Below, in pieces: positions 10,560-22,141 of a stretch of DNA of 64,000 nucleotides. The position numbers were made by a program, and so were the translations under genes. The stretch's first letter is position 1, and each line of letters opens with the position of its first letter. The notes beneath the pieces are model-generated. The model did not search any database. It was not told the DNA's origin and saw nothing but the letters and a program-made list of their open reading frames with translations. Source of the DNA: Nymphaea colorata (taxonomy: Eukaryota > Streptophyta > Magnoliopsida > Nymphaeales > Nymphaeaceae); NCBI RefSeq assembly GCF_008831285.2, contig NW_022204507.1, positions 2,712,814 to 2,776,813 on the forward strand, in the 5' to 3' direction.

Positions 10560-11770
10560 TCCCGTTTACGAGATAACAAAAGATTTATGAGATAATGGAC
10601 AGCAAATGTAAGAGATAACACTTGAATATAAGTATGAGATATTGTTTATGACATAACAAAAAGATTTATGAGATAATGAGATAAAAGACAAATATATGAG
10701 ATAACGCTAAAAATAGGTATGAAATAATGTTTAAGAATATGGGATAATAAAATATTTATAAAATAATGAGATGATGAACGGATGTATGAGATAATGCTAA
10801 GTATAAGTATGATATATTGTTTATGAGATAATAAAATATTTATGAGATAATAAGATAACACTCAACATTTATTGCTTAAAGGAGTATTTTGGTTGTAGCT
10901 ATATGCATATATAGGTTGACAAATTTTACCTTTATCAAATCTCCAAATCTTTTTTTTTTTGTATTTTTCTTTTTCTTTTCCTTGCAAAAAGTCATTTTTT
11001 TTATTAATCATGGGCATTTTTGGTCATTATTAAAATGATACATGAAATTTTATACACAAGAACGACATCTATAATCTGACAACAAGTGAAATTTTATATA
11101 GGTAGCTTGTGCATTAAGGAGGCTGAAGAAACTTCCAGGATGGCACAGTGGTTTGAGCATTTAGGTACGTTTAAAGGTAACACAGAGCAAGCATGGTTGC
11201 TGGATGAGACAAACCTAAATTCTCATTAGAAGGTCGAACTGTGATATCATTATAAAGAACTTTTAAAATGAAAATTGTCAGTTTTAGAACTTTTTCATTG
11301 GTTTTTTATCCTGATGGAAAAGGTTTCCTTTAAAACAAGCCAAGAGTGGCCTAGTCATCAAAGTAATTAAAAAGGTGATGGGGGCAGTCCATCTTCACTG
11401 AAAGCTAGTTATATATGTTCTCTGTGTATAAAATTTTATGCACCATTTTAATAATTATATAAAAATGATCATGATTAATAAAAAAGAAACTTTTTGTATG
11501 CACAAAAAAGGAAACCATAATAAGAAGATTTGGAGATTCGATAAAAATAAAATTTGTGAGTTTGTATATGCATATCATCAGGTCCAATATACCATGTTAA
11601 GCAGTAAAAAGATGTTTTAATTTTTTTGTCCCATAGCTTTATCTCCCTATCTCATCAATATTTTATTATCTCATAAACAATATCATGTACTTATATTTAG
11701 TGTTATCTCATACATCCATCAATTATCATATTATCTCATAATGTTTTATTATTTCATAAATATAAGTATG
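10560..11770. mobile_element. Fold-back (inverted-repeat) element with SINE-like core
   Basis: The left arm (about 10560-11110) and the right arm (about 11430-11770) are reverse complements in blocks. GAGATAA words, GACAAATTTTACCTTTATC (about 10918) and CTCCAAATC are mirrored by GATTTGGAG (about 11527), GATAAAAATAAAATTTGTGAG and TTATCTCATA words. The unpaired centre (about 11110-11430) contains TGGCACAGTGGTTTGAGC at 11141, a good match to a pol III A box (TGGCNNAGTGG), and AAGGTCGAACTG near 11230, a weaker B-box match. A second tRNA-like GTGGCCTAGTCATCAAAG lies near 11347. No coding sequence is present. Confidence 0.55.
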
Positions 11771-12235
11771 CTATTGGGCCACGGATCAAAGAGCAAATCA
11801 TTTTTCCATGGATACAGCGAGCTGGAGTTACCAGTCTGGTGGCAGGTCCTTCAGCGATGGAGTGGCTGCTCCAGTTCATTGTGCACGTCCTGTTGAGACT
11901 TTGTTGTCGCAGCTTTAGTGGCAGAATCGACTTTTGAGAGGTTGGGAGGCTCTCGCCATATTCAAACCATCATTGATAATAATTAAAAATATTGGTCATC
12001 CAACTGCCTTGGGAGGAAATGATGTCCTTGATGTGCAGGTGGCGAAGCACAACATACTCATACTGGCCTCAGCTGTAATCGACCGACAAGCCTCGCTCAC
12101 CACCCACTTGATCAATACGGTGGGACATCCAACCCTGGTGCTTCCAGCAGCCACAACAGGAACATGAACACTAATGGTAGTGAACAGCCCCAGTGCGCCC
12201 GGGAGCAGCAGCAAGGTCTTCATTTCTGAAGCTGG
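11771..12235. other. Spacer between inverted repeats; no recognised gene
   Basis: More GC-balanced than its surroundings, with open frames on both strands (plus 11934-12167; minus 11996-12223). The minus frame starts with a hydrophobic, signal-like stretch (MKTLLLLPGALGLF), but no family is recognised. The overlapping opposite frame makes coding doubtful. Confidence 0.3.
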
Positions 12236-12765
12236 TTATATGTAAACCATGCCCGTGTATGTAATTTTGTTTACCTGTTTAAGTATGGCGAAAATGCCTA
12301 TGATTAACACAAAAAGAGCTTCTGCAGGTATTAAAATGGAAACAACAAAAGAAGATTCAATAAAGGTAATATTTGTCAGTTTGTATATGCATGTCGTTAT
12401 GACAAATATACACCTTTCACCCATTAAAAAACATGTTCATTTTTTTGTTCCTCTCATGGCATTATCTCATTATCTCACAATATACGACATCAAGCAGTAA
12501 ACAACAGTTCTGATTTTGTTCTTCCTAAAACATTATCTCATTATCTCATAATATACCCCTTTAAGCAGTAAGAAAGAGCTTTTGTTTTGGGTCCCTCTTA
12601 TATCATTATCTAATGAAAATTTTATTATCTCATAAAAATTATCCCATAAAAAATTTAGTATCTCATTAACAACTTGTCTCAAACATTAACTAGGAACCCC
12701 ATTTTATGTCAAGGTCGGTTGAAGGTGAATCGGTTGGTGCACTCAATAGACACTAATGCCTCATA
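12236..12765 (-). repeat. Long inverted-repeat family, copy 4 (right arm)
   Basis: Reverse complement matches 64-500: GTTAATGTTTGAGACAAG (about 12675), GAGATAATAAAA words and GGCATTAGTGTCT (about 12765) correspond to the left copy. It contains an internal duplication, with two blocks of CATTATCTCATTATCTCA (12459 and 12531) each followed by an AAGCAGTAA word. With copy 1 it forms an inverted pair about 12.7 kb apart. Confidence 0.6.
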
Positions 12766-13290
12766 CTTAACTGCAAGAATGATCATGTAGCCCATACGTA
12801 AAGATGTTGCTCTTCAAAAATACCCTTCGTTGCATCAAAATGGCTTTTTCGAAAAGATTGTGCCCGAGGTGGACTGTGGTAATGATGCGAAATGGCCCTA
12901 CATGAAAAAGTTAAAGGAAGTTTATTCGTCGAGGCTTTTCCATAATGCTTCGAGCATTCGCAGCAGAAGGAGCCTGAGCAGGAGGAGGTGGAGGTGTGAA
13001 AAACGATTGGACAGGCTGCCAAGACAAAGAAAGGAGGGGAGATTGGATTTCAATGGAAGAAGGCAGTGGAAGGGGACAGACTCCCAGAGGTGGAGAATGC
13101 AGGGGCAGAAAAATTAGTGTTAGATGTGTAGACTATACCTACACCAAAAATTAGAGGTGGTGGAGAGTGTTGAAAAGAAAAGGAGGTGATTGTGTGACAT
13201 TGATGTAAGTAATCTATGTCATTTATTTTTTAAGTATTTGTAGTTAAAGTTTCTATGCAGGTCATGTCTTTGACACTAGTATTTCAGTTG
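12766..13290. other. Uncharacterised sequence upstream of the PMD remnant
   Basis: Open frames on both strands (plus 12830-13117) are arginine/serine rich but not recognisable. It may be degraded 5' sequence of the PMD gene. I see no confident motif. Confidence 0.3.
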
Positions 13291-13292
13291 CA

Positions 13293-14600
13293 GAAATGTG
13301 GCCACTGCCAATGATGTTCGATCGTTGATTGGTATGAATTCTATTGGACTTCTAAAAGCAGAGATTGGTGATAATGCAATTCCCGCAGCTGCTTTCTCGT
13401 GGCGCAATGGAACTCCAATAGGGGCCCATGTACGCCCAGGCACACAAGTGAGATTGTTAGACAAACACATTTGTATTTGAGATGATGATCACCCTAGAAG
13501 ACATTGCTAGGCTGTTCAATTTGAGATGTCACAAAAGACCTGTTGTTGGAACGTCTAGGTACAGCTTGATAGGTAAGAGCAACGACCTTCTAGGGATGAC
13601 AAATTTGGAGTTCAAGAAGGTTGTGGCTTTTGGGGGAAAGTCGATGCCATGAATTGTTTAAGAGCTACAGAATAAATGACAACAAGCATTGAGGTCCTTT
13701 TTGTATATTTATTTGGCATTTGTCTATTTGGTGACAATTCAGGCTGAAGAATAAGTTGGTGGTAACGTCCAATCTTTGGAAGATGTAGATGACATTCACT
13801 GCTCCGCATGAGCGGCAGTTGTAGTGCATTGGTATAGCCAGTTGACATACATTAAGGCTGGGGTTACATCCGTTCGAGGATGCTAGTTGTTGCTGCAGGT
13901 ATAGTTAGTATCTTCATGATGCAAATTTATGTTTTAGATGATTATCTATCATCTTTTAATGTTTGTATCTGTGTTCTGTTGATAGTTCTAGATGTGAGAG
14001 CATGTACCTTCTATTAGACCCACTGTCGAGCTTCCATTTCAGAATGCTCATCCATTGCATGCATGGTCGAGAGGTATCAGTCCCAGAGATTACAACGATG
14101 CAGAGACATGTAGGTTAATCATATTGAATGTGCAAATGGCCCAGGTAGGTATACCAAATAGTGTTTTATACTGACACTGGGATACTTGTGTGTTGATGAT
14201 TATTTCATTTTTATTTGTAGGAGCTATTTAGACCATACATTGGTGAAGATACCAATGATCAGATTATTGGGAAAGCTTTTCAGTTTTTGTGTAGACCTAT
14301 GGTTGTTCTGCATGAACGAAATAGAATTGCATCACATAAGCCAAGTCCTCTTGTAGTGTGGTCTTGACCAGTTCATTCTGCAACCACCCCATTTCTACAA
14401 GAGATTAAGGAACAAAAGTGCTTTTAGGTTTGGAGTTAACTGACAACTTTTGTTTCAGATAGAGCTCCGTAACTAGCACGATGGTGGTGAAGTTGTCATT
14501 GCTTACGACAGCGAGGGGTTTGCACCAGGGTACCACGATCAATATTGGGTCATAGTTCATTCTCGAGTATGTGAAACCTGTTTAGATGTGCCCTCCCAAC
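13293..14600 (+). pseudogene. Plant mobile domain (PMD/MAIN-like) gene remnant
   Basis: PMD proteins are nuclear factors of plants that occur both as host genes (MAIN/MAIL family) and inside MULE and gypsy transposons. Several blocks follow the family order. From 13492 is ITLEDIARLFNLRCHKRPV, like the opening PMD motif. Around 13690-13750 is ALRSF followed by LFGDNSG in a shifted frame, then EDVDDIHCSA. From about 14040 is LHAWSRGISPRDYND, and from 14221 ELFRPYIGEDTNDQI with RPMVVLHERNRI. Two plausible introns separate the blocks: 13899-13985 (GTATAG...GATAG) and 14145-14220 (GTAGGT...TTGTAG). Frames change within exons and stops occur, so it is decayed. The assignment rests on motif resemblance read by eye. 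Confidence 0.55.
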
Positions 14601-14639
14601 TTGGATCACCAACCGAAACAACATCATCAATATCCTCTG

Positions 14640-15498
14640 TCACCAGGGTGTGGCAGAAATGGACCAGCACCCGTGTCGACGCGACGCGGGTGCTGGTGCG
14701 GTTGCGGGTGCGACCAAGATTCGCACCCAAACCGCACCTGTTCAAGAGGTCGCACCCATGCCGCACCGGCAAGGAGAAAGGGCAGTAGGTAGAGACAGAG
14801 TGCGGGAGAGACAGAGTGCGGGGGAGAGGGCGGTAGGGAGAGTGCAGGAGAGAGGGCGTGAGATGTGCGGTACTTAATTTTTTTGAGCAGTGTGTGCCCT
14901 TTCACATTTAATGGCATGGAAACGTACTCATCACAGCTAGTCTAGGAAAATTATTATTATTTTTTTAAGTTTAACGTTATAGAGGTTGCGTGTTTTATAC
15001 ATATAGACCGCAAGGGTGTCCACCAAGTCAGAAGTTTGAAATTAAAATTCTCGATAAAAATGAAACGAGAATTGCGGTATCAAAATCTTGAAATTAATTC
15101 AATGTTAAGGAGTGGAATTATGATTTCAAAGGGTTAAAGTTTTTTCGTATCTCTTTAACACACGCCACAATGGTTTTAATTCATCACTTCTAAAATTTTA
15201 ATTTTATTTTATTAAATGCATAATTTTCAAATTTGGAATCAAAGTTTGAGGCTGCTAAACAGAAAAGGACACTAAAACTGGAATTTTCATTGTAATTCCA
15301 ATTTATGGCAGAGTTTTGTTTCCAAAATTTTATTTCTATAGTCAAAACTCAAGACCATGAAACACCTAAAGAGACCAATATTTGTATCGACTATCGGCAG
15401 TGGAGAGCGCAAGCTTCTGCTATTTTGATTTCAAGGTCGATAGATGCAAATTCTTTTTGCACAAACAAGAGATCTGTGTTATCCAATCTCTACAAAAA

Positions 15499-15536
<38 letters not shown>

Positions 15537-15612
15537 TCCTCACCGCACCGCCGCACTTAAATTTTTTGAGATGTGTCGTACCGGCACCCGCACCCCCACC
15601 TTGGTGACATAG
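14640..15612. mobile_element. GC-rich inverted-repeat element (hAT-like MITE?)
   Basis: The left end reads TCTGTCACCAGGGTGTGG (about 14634) with CACCCG blocks. The right end, reverse-complemented, reads CTATGTCACCAAGGTGGGGG (to about 15615), giving an imperfect terminal inverted repeat. Inside, CGACGCGGGTGCTGGTGCGG and ACCGCACC-rich stretches form further short inverted repeats (14665-14775). CACTTAAATTTTTTGAG (about 15555) echoes TACTTAATTTTTTTGAG (about 14870) as a direct repeat. No transposase is visible and the target duplication is unclear. Confidence 0.4.
15501..15534. repeat. (TAA)n microsatellite
   Basis: About eleven consecutive TAA units. Confidence 0.97.
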
Positions 15613-15615
15613 TCA

Positions 15616-16040
15616 ATATCATCCCAAGAAGAGCATGTTGCTAAAAGGGAGATCTGCAATAAACGGAGCCAGGATCATATGGGCACAAGATAAAAAGCAA
15701 AAGATGCCATGACAATGCAAAGACTGTAGCACAAAGTCCTAACCACCCAATGGAAGAGAGCTTGCTACAGTAATAAAGTCGCTGGTTGATCATGTTTCAA
15801 TTCGACTCGAAAAATTTCTAAGTTGAAGAAGGTCTAAGTTGATCGAGGATAATCTCTTTTTTCTAATTGTATTTTCTTGATCGAGAATAATCTTTTTTTT
15901 TTCTATTCATATTTTCTTGATTCATTACAAACAATATACTTTTATTCATAAGAATGATCGATAACAAGTTAATATTATTTCATTCTTTCTTAAACACATT
16001 ATTGTTTCGTTGTCGTAATTCTTTTGTATTGTTTAACGAA
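15616..16040. other. Spacer, nothing recognised
   Basis: AT-rich, with a short internal duplication of TTTTTCTA...TATTTTCTTGATC (about 15859 and 15897). No gene is seen. Confidence 0.4.
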
Positions 16041-17760
16041 TCTTGGAGTTGCGTTATCACAATTTGTTGTGTATGAGTGCTTATTGCCTTTTAGTGGGTG
16101 CCTTTTCTTTTAAAAGAAGCGCATACTAGTGTCGTTGTCGTATTACATTTTTTCGAGTGGGTATCACATTCTCTTAGTAAGCACCTTGTTATCATAAAAC
16201 TACTCGATATAGGTTGTTTCATTTTGTCATTGTGATGTTTAATTTTTTTCGAGTGGGTATCACATCCTTATAAATGCAAATTCATTTGAGTATATCATAT
16301 AACGAATCCTACAATTGCATTATCGCAATTTGTTTCATCTGAGTGCTTATTGCTTTTTAGTAAGCGCCTTCTTAAATGTCTATTAGTGTCATTGTCACAT
16401 TACATTTTTCTGAGTGATAAACACATTCTCTTAGTATGTGCCTTGTTATGGTAAAACCACTCGATTCATTGTCGTTGTTTCATTTATTTTTTTTAAGTGG
16501 GTATATCATCCTTATAAACAGAAATTTAGTTTGGTGTATCTTGTAATGAATCCTGCAGCTACTTATCCCAATTTGTTTGTTTCAACTGCTGATCGCCTTT
16601 TAGTAGGTGTGTTATTATCATAAAAGAAGTGCATACCAGTGTTGTCGTTGCATTACGTTTTTCTACGTGTTTATCGCATTCTCTTAGTAAGCATCTTGTT
16701 ATCATAAAACCACTTCATACAATGTCGTTGTCACTTTTTGTCCTTGTTGCATTTAATTTTTTCAAGTGTGTATTGCATCCTTCTAAGTACGATTTTAGTT
16801 GAGTGCATCGTATAATAAATCCTGCAGTTACATGATCACAATTTGTTTCGTCTGAATGCTTATCACCTTGTAGTAGGCACTTATGGTAAAAGAAGTGCAT
16901 GCGATTGTTATTCCTACATTATATTTTTTTGAGTGTTTATCATATTCTCTTAGTAAGTGCCTTATTATCGCAAAATCACTTCATATAGTGTCGTCGCATT
17001 TAATTTTTTTGAGTGGGTATTGTTCCTTATAAATGCAATTTTAGTTGAGTGTATCACATGACAAATCTTGTAGTTGCATTATCACAATTTGTTTATTGCG
17101 AGTGCTTATCGCCTTTTAGTAGGTGCCTTCTTATTGTAAAAGAAGTTCATACTAATGTTGTTGTATGAATCACATTTTCTAAGTGTTTATCGCATTCTCT
17201 TAGTAAGTGCCTTGTTATCGTAAAACCACTAGATACAGTGTCTTTGTGCATTTAATTTTTTTCGAGTGGATATTGTTAAACACAATTTTAATTGAGTGTA
17301 CCTTATAACGTCTCCTGCAGTTGCATTACTGCAATTTGTTTTGTCAAGAGTGTTTATTGTCTTTTAGTTGGTGCTTTATTATCGTAAAAAAAGTACATAT
17401 TAGTGCTATTGTCGCATTAATTTTTTTGAGTGTTTTTCGCGTCCTCTTAGTAGGTGCCTTACAATAAAACCACTCGATACAGTGTTGTCGTTGCATTTAT
17501 TCTTTCGAGTGGGTACTGTGTCCTTATAAACACGATTTTAGTTTAGTGTATCATATATCGAATTCTGCAGTTGCGTTATTGCAATTAGTTTCGTCTAAGT
17601 GCTTATTGCCTCTTAATAGGTGTCATTTTATCGTAAAAGAAGTCAATTTAGTGTCGTTGTTTTAGTAAATTTGTCCGAGTGGGTAACACATTCTTATGAA
17701 CATGATTTTATTTTATTGTATTGCAAAACTATCATGCAGTTGTTTTATTGCATGAACTTC
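16040..17760. repeat. Tandem array of about 250-bp units (seven to eight copies)
   Basis: A diverged unit recurs with GCATTATCGCAATTTGTTT, GAGTGCTTATTGCC, TTTTAGTAGGTGCC, TTATCGTAAAAGAAG, TCGAGTGGGTAT and CCTTATAAACACGATTTTAGTTGAG. The first landmark or its variant starts near 16051, 16317, 16559, 16830, 17076, 17323 and 17573, so spacing is about 244-270 bp. The last unit decays near 17760. No frame survives across units. Related fragments recur at about 18930 and 21060-22000. Confidence 0.9.
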
Positions 17761-18480
17761 TCTCGCACAACATTCCGGCCATTTATTATCGCAATCTGTT
17801 TGTGTTTCTTCTTCTCCGTGTGGTTTCGCTTTCTTAGTGCAGACCGTGATGTATCATACTCCACCAAGTCATCACGTAGCTATATTCTAAGATGTAGTAT
17901 CTAACCTACGAAAGAACAGGTTCGCTATCATTGCAAATTATTTCTATGTATTTGATGATGAAAACACCACAATCATGGCCATTGTTTTGGCTCGGAGCTT
18001 TCTTCCTATGGAAAAAGTGCCACTGAATCATGTTGATTTCGTACTAACTCTTTAAAAAATCTTTCAAGAACCACAAATCATGTAGTATTAGTCCATGCAT
18101 TTGCATTAAATTGTAGTATACACAAGCTTTGTTCTGCATGTCGTAAACGTATAATAGCCAATGATGGCACTATTCTCACAAGGTTGAAAGCAGAACCACT
18201 TCAAATACGTTGAGCAAAGGGTCTAGAAGCATATTTTTAGGATGCATGAAACTATAACCGAAGGGCTTTCATCAGAGTGCATTTTGTACAGCAAGATAGA
18301 AGAACAAAAAGAATGTCGTAGGTCAAGCAAGCTACAAATTTATTTGAAAAAACTAAACTACCATGACAACAAGACTGAGAATGTTGTGCTTTTCATTCGC
18401 AACTCTTTGTTGCATTAACACCATTACATCTTGCAATATTTGTGAGGAGAAGACAAGCTATATAAATGATCCACCTACCA
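17761..18480. other. Spacer, nothing recognised
   Basis: The last degenerate echo of the 250-bp unit grades into unique-looking DNA with many stops. No motif is recognised. Confidence 0.4.
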
Positions 18481-19250
18481 TATTTCTTAACAATAGTGTC
18501 AATGAGATAGTAATTACGATATTGCTACTCTATTTGGGTTGAGCTCATGAATATAATCCTGTGTATATTATCATTGAACAAATTACGTTTCTCATTCTTC
18601 ATTACCGTCACCTTATGAAACAGGATATTACCTGCTGCCTCTCCTGTATTTATGATTGTAGTCCAAATTCTTCCGACCTTGCCACATTTAATGCAACAAT
18701 ACATAAAGTAGTTGTACGCTTGCATGTTTGTGCAGTTCATTAACACGCGATAGCGCAAAGGAATGTTGCTCGAATGTTGTGTGTTGTGCATTATCGACTG
18801 CGTACATTTGATGTAGCTGCAACAATTGATGGCTTCATTAAATGCAGTTAAATGGGTATCAAAAACAGAATCCAATAGTACGTATCGCATGTTGTTCTTA
18901 CTCAACTGATTGCATGTAAAATAAGCAATCATATGACAAATCCTGTAGTTGCATTATCACATTAATTTGTCATTGTTAACTTATCGTCTTTAGGCAGACG
19001 AGTTGTTGTCTCATTTTCTCATATCCATTTTGGCAGATAATGCACCAGCATGGGACAATACATATTGCAGTGATATGTTTCCCTTTTTTGTGCTGCTGAT
19101 GAACATGCGGTAGTGCACAGGAAATATTGCTCAGACATTGTGTGTTGTGCTTTATCGACAGTGGTCCTTAATGCAGCTGAATGGGTGTCAGAAACAACAA
19201 GCGATAGTTGTATGTTGTTCCCTCTCTAACAAACTGGTATAGCCAAATGC
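18481..19250. repeat. Dispersed module shared with 21340-21540
   Basis: GCTTCATTAAATGCAG, then ATGGGTATCAAAAACA and TACGTATCGCATGTTGTTC (18831-18895), recurs as AATGCAGCTGAATGGGTGTC (about 19172) and as GCTTCATTAAATGCAGCCG (about 21449) followed by TACATATCGCATGTT. The phrase GCCACATTTAATGC also recurs (about 18681 and 21418). These are ancient duplications, not genes. Confidence 0.65.
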
Positions 19251-19299
19251 ATTTTTTTTATGTTCAAACACCAAATAGGTTTTCATTTTTCAAAGATCT

Positions 19300-19920
19300 A
19301 ATGTGACAATCATATGGATGAGCATTATTATCCAATGAAGGTGCACATATGGATATACATGTTTGTTCAGTTGTCATTTATCTAAGATCTAATGTGGACA
19401 TATGATTTTCAATAATCGAAATGTGACATAAGCACCATTATCATTGATCGAATCTTCACATATGGAAACAATATGTGTATATATATGTTTGAGTTGTACT
19501 ATCAATGCTCAATCGTGAACATAAGCTTGGTATGAATATACAAGTCAATTACGCGGTCATTTGCCTAAGATCTAATTTGAACATAAGATTTTCAATGATC
19601 TAAATGTGTCATAAGCACCGTGATCATTGATCGATTGTGTACATATGGAAACCATATGTGTATATATATGTTTGAACAATACTATCAATGCTCAAACGTG
19701 AACATAAGCTTGGTATGGATATACATGTCAATTAGGTTGTCATTTATCTAAGATCTAATTTAAACATATGATTTTCAATGACTGAAATATGACATAAGCA
19801 TTGTTGTCATTGATCTATATGTATGTTTGAGCAGTATTATCGATGTTCAAACATAAGCATAAGCTTGGTATGGATATACATGCCACTTATGTTGTCATTT
19901 ATCTAAGATTGGTATGACGA
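19300..19920. repeat. Tandem array of about 183-bp units
   Basis: CATTTATCTAAGATCTAAT starts at 19375, 19558 (variant), 19741 and 19896, giving spacings of 183, 183 and 155 bp. Each unit also holds ATAAGCTTGGTATG, GATATACATG, TTTTCAATGA and ATATGTTTGA words. There is no open frame. Confidence 0.85.
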
Positions 19921-21060
19921 TCATGTGGATATTTCAGAGATGAGATAACACACATGAACATATATACAAATTATATGGATATATCAGCAACGAGATAATA
20001 CAGTTCTTACATGAATACATATGACAACGACATGGATATTGTAGATATTGTTCTTACACATATCTATATGACAATTATATGGTTACTTCATGGATGAGAT
20101 AATCATGTATGAACAATATTATCGCTGCTCAAGTATGAACATAAGTGTTAGTGCTATTGTTATAGTAGCACAAGGCAATTTACATAATTTTTGAAAATAA
20201 ATTAACTTCATTAACCCAAAACAGATGATAGCTCATATCAGCAGGAACAATTTTTTCATCATAGTTTTTCATAACAAGTAGAATAAATTATGGCAGATTG
20301 AGGCAGAAAGGAAGATTGACTCGTGCAAGAAAGAAAGACAAACTCTATGGTGAAGGATAAGCTGACCATCGACGCCACAAGTTTGCCCATTTTACCAACA
20401 ATGAAGATGTGTTTAAATTGCTATTATTTTTATATAATCAGGTTGCTCTCTAATGCCCGTTTGTTTCAGGTTTTATTTTCTTCTGTATGGTGGAGAAGGC
20501 ACATTGGGTGTATATGTCCTTCATGAATCATAATGTCAAAAAACAAGTGTGGATAATACGATTCATGCATAGGCTATGACAACTAACAAATTCCAGAAGA
20601 CCTCTACAGACTGGTATGCAGTTTAACCTCTACAGATTTTTAAGATAACTTCTGTTTATTTCCTTAATAAGTTTTGGTTTTTTTGAAGAAATATTGCCTC
20701 AAACATGTCTTTGACATCCAAATGTCAGACGAAAACAAATTTTTACTAGTAAAATGTCCACAACCAGAAAAAACTATAACTATGGTGTGTTCATGATGAA
20801 ATTCATAAAGGAGATAACATTAAAAAAGAAACCTAGCTTCACCCAAGCTGATGTTACAAATAGCATTAGACGATCTATTGGAAACTTGCTTCAAATAAGT
20901 AGGCATTTTGAAATTTGAATAATATTTTCATTGTAAACATTTATGTTTGTTTTTGTGTCATAACCATTTCTTTTAATTAACGCAGTTGTAATTGTGCTTA
21001 TTGCATTTCTAAACGCAGCAATCATATAAACACACTTATCGCATTTGTAAACGTAGAAAT
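19921..21060. other. Spacer, nothing recognised
   Basis: AT-rich with short GATATATCA/GAGATAA words to about 20110. A short plus-strand frame at 20323-20526 has no recognisable domain. Confidence 0.4.
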
Positions 21061-22000
21061 CATATAAACACGCTTATCGCATTTGTCTTTGTTTAATTAT
21101 CATCTTTAAATAGACATGTTGTTATCTCATTCTCTCGTGACCGTTTCGAGTCGTCATGTCATTATCACATTCTTTCGTTATTGTACATTCATTGCCTCAT
21201 TGTTTCATTACGTTAATCTGTCACATTCTTTGCGTCCATATAGATCTTGCATTCCAGTGTTATCTCATTCACATGGCCCTTCCTGTCATGTGCATGTGAG
21301 ATAACCAATCGTATGACGAATCCTGCAGATGTGTTGTTATCTCATTCGTGTTGCGTACTTTCGCAGTCCGTACAATGTCGAAGTATTTGTGAATATAATC
21401 CAAATTGTTTCCATGATGCCACATTTAATGCTGCTGCAATAATTGTCAGCTTCATTAAATGCAGCCGAATGGGGGTTAGAAACAAAAGCCGATAGTACAT
21501 ATCGCATGTTTTCCCTCAATAGTAGACTCATCATTATCGTGTTCTTTAGGTCCCATCACCCTAGACCATTCCTACTGTTATCACATTTTTTCGTTAATCT
21601 ATACTCGTTATCTTATTGTTTTGTTACGTCAATTTATTTGAATTTTTGGTGTCCATAAACATTTCGCATACCATTGTTATCTCATTTGCATTGGCCCTTC
21701 TTGTCGTATGTGTGTGAGACAAGCAATCATAAAATGAATCCTATAGTTGCGTTATAGAATTAATTTGTCTCTGTTTACTTATCATCTTTAGGCAGACACG
21801 TTATTATCTCATTCTCACATATTCATTAAAGTCCTTTCTGTCATTTTCACTTTCTCTCGTTAGTGTAGACTTGCTATTTTCTCATTGTTTTGTTACATTA
21901 ATTTATTTGCATGACCCTTTATGTCATTGTATAATTCTTCTTTCTTCTTTTATCATCTTGTTGGCAGATGCATTGTAAAAATTACTCTCTTGTATCCATT
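21060..22000. repeat. Diverged repeats related to the 250-bp array
   Basis: The TTATCATCTTTAGGCAGACACG...TTATCTCATTC word recurs with variation near 18990, 21110 and 21780, and CAATC(G/A)TA...GAATCCT(G/A) recurs near 18930, 21306 and 21724. This looks like a decayed continuation of the arrays on the left. Confidence 0.6.
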
Positions 22001-22141
22001 CTTCAACCAGGTTTGTGTGTAGTTATTGCATTATTGTGTCTCTGTTTCAAAAGCTGTTACAAAATCATTTAATGTATGATACATTGAGAGAGCTGACTAC
22101 TGTTGTGACTAACGAATTGAATCCATGTAGCACTGTAACAA

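Noticed and set aside
14586-14917. Cys/Arg-rich and Pro/Leu-rich frames
   Set aside because: Produced by GC-rich inverted repeats; open in several frames at once.
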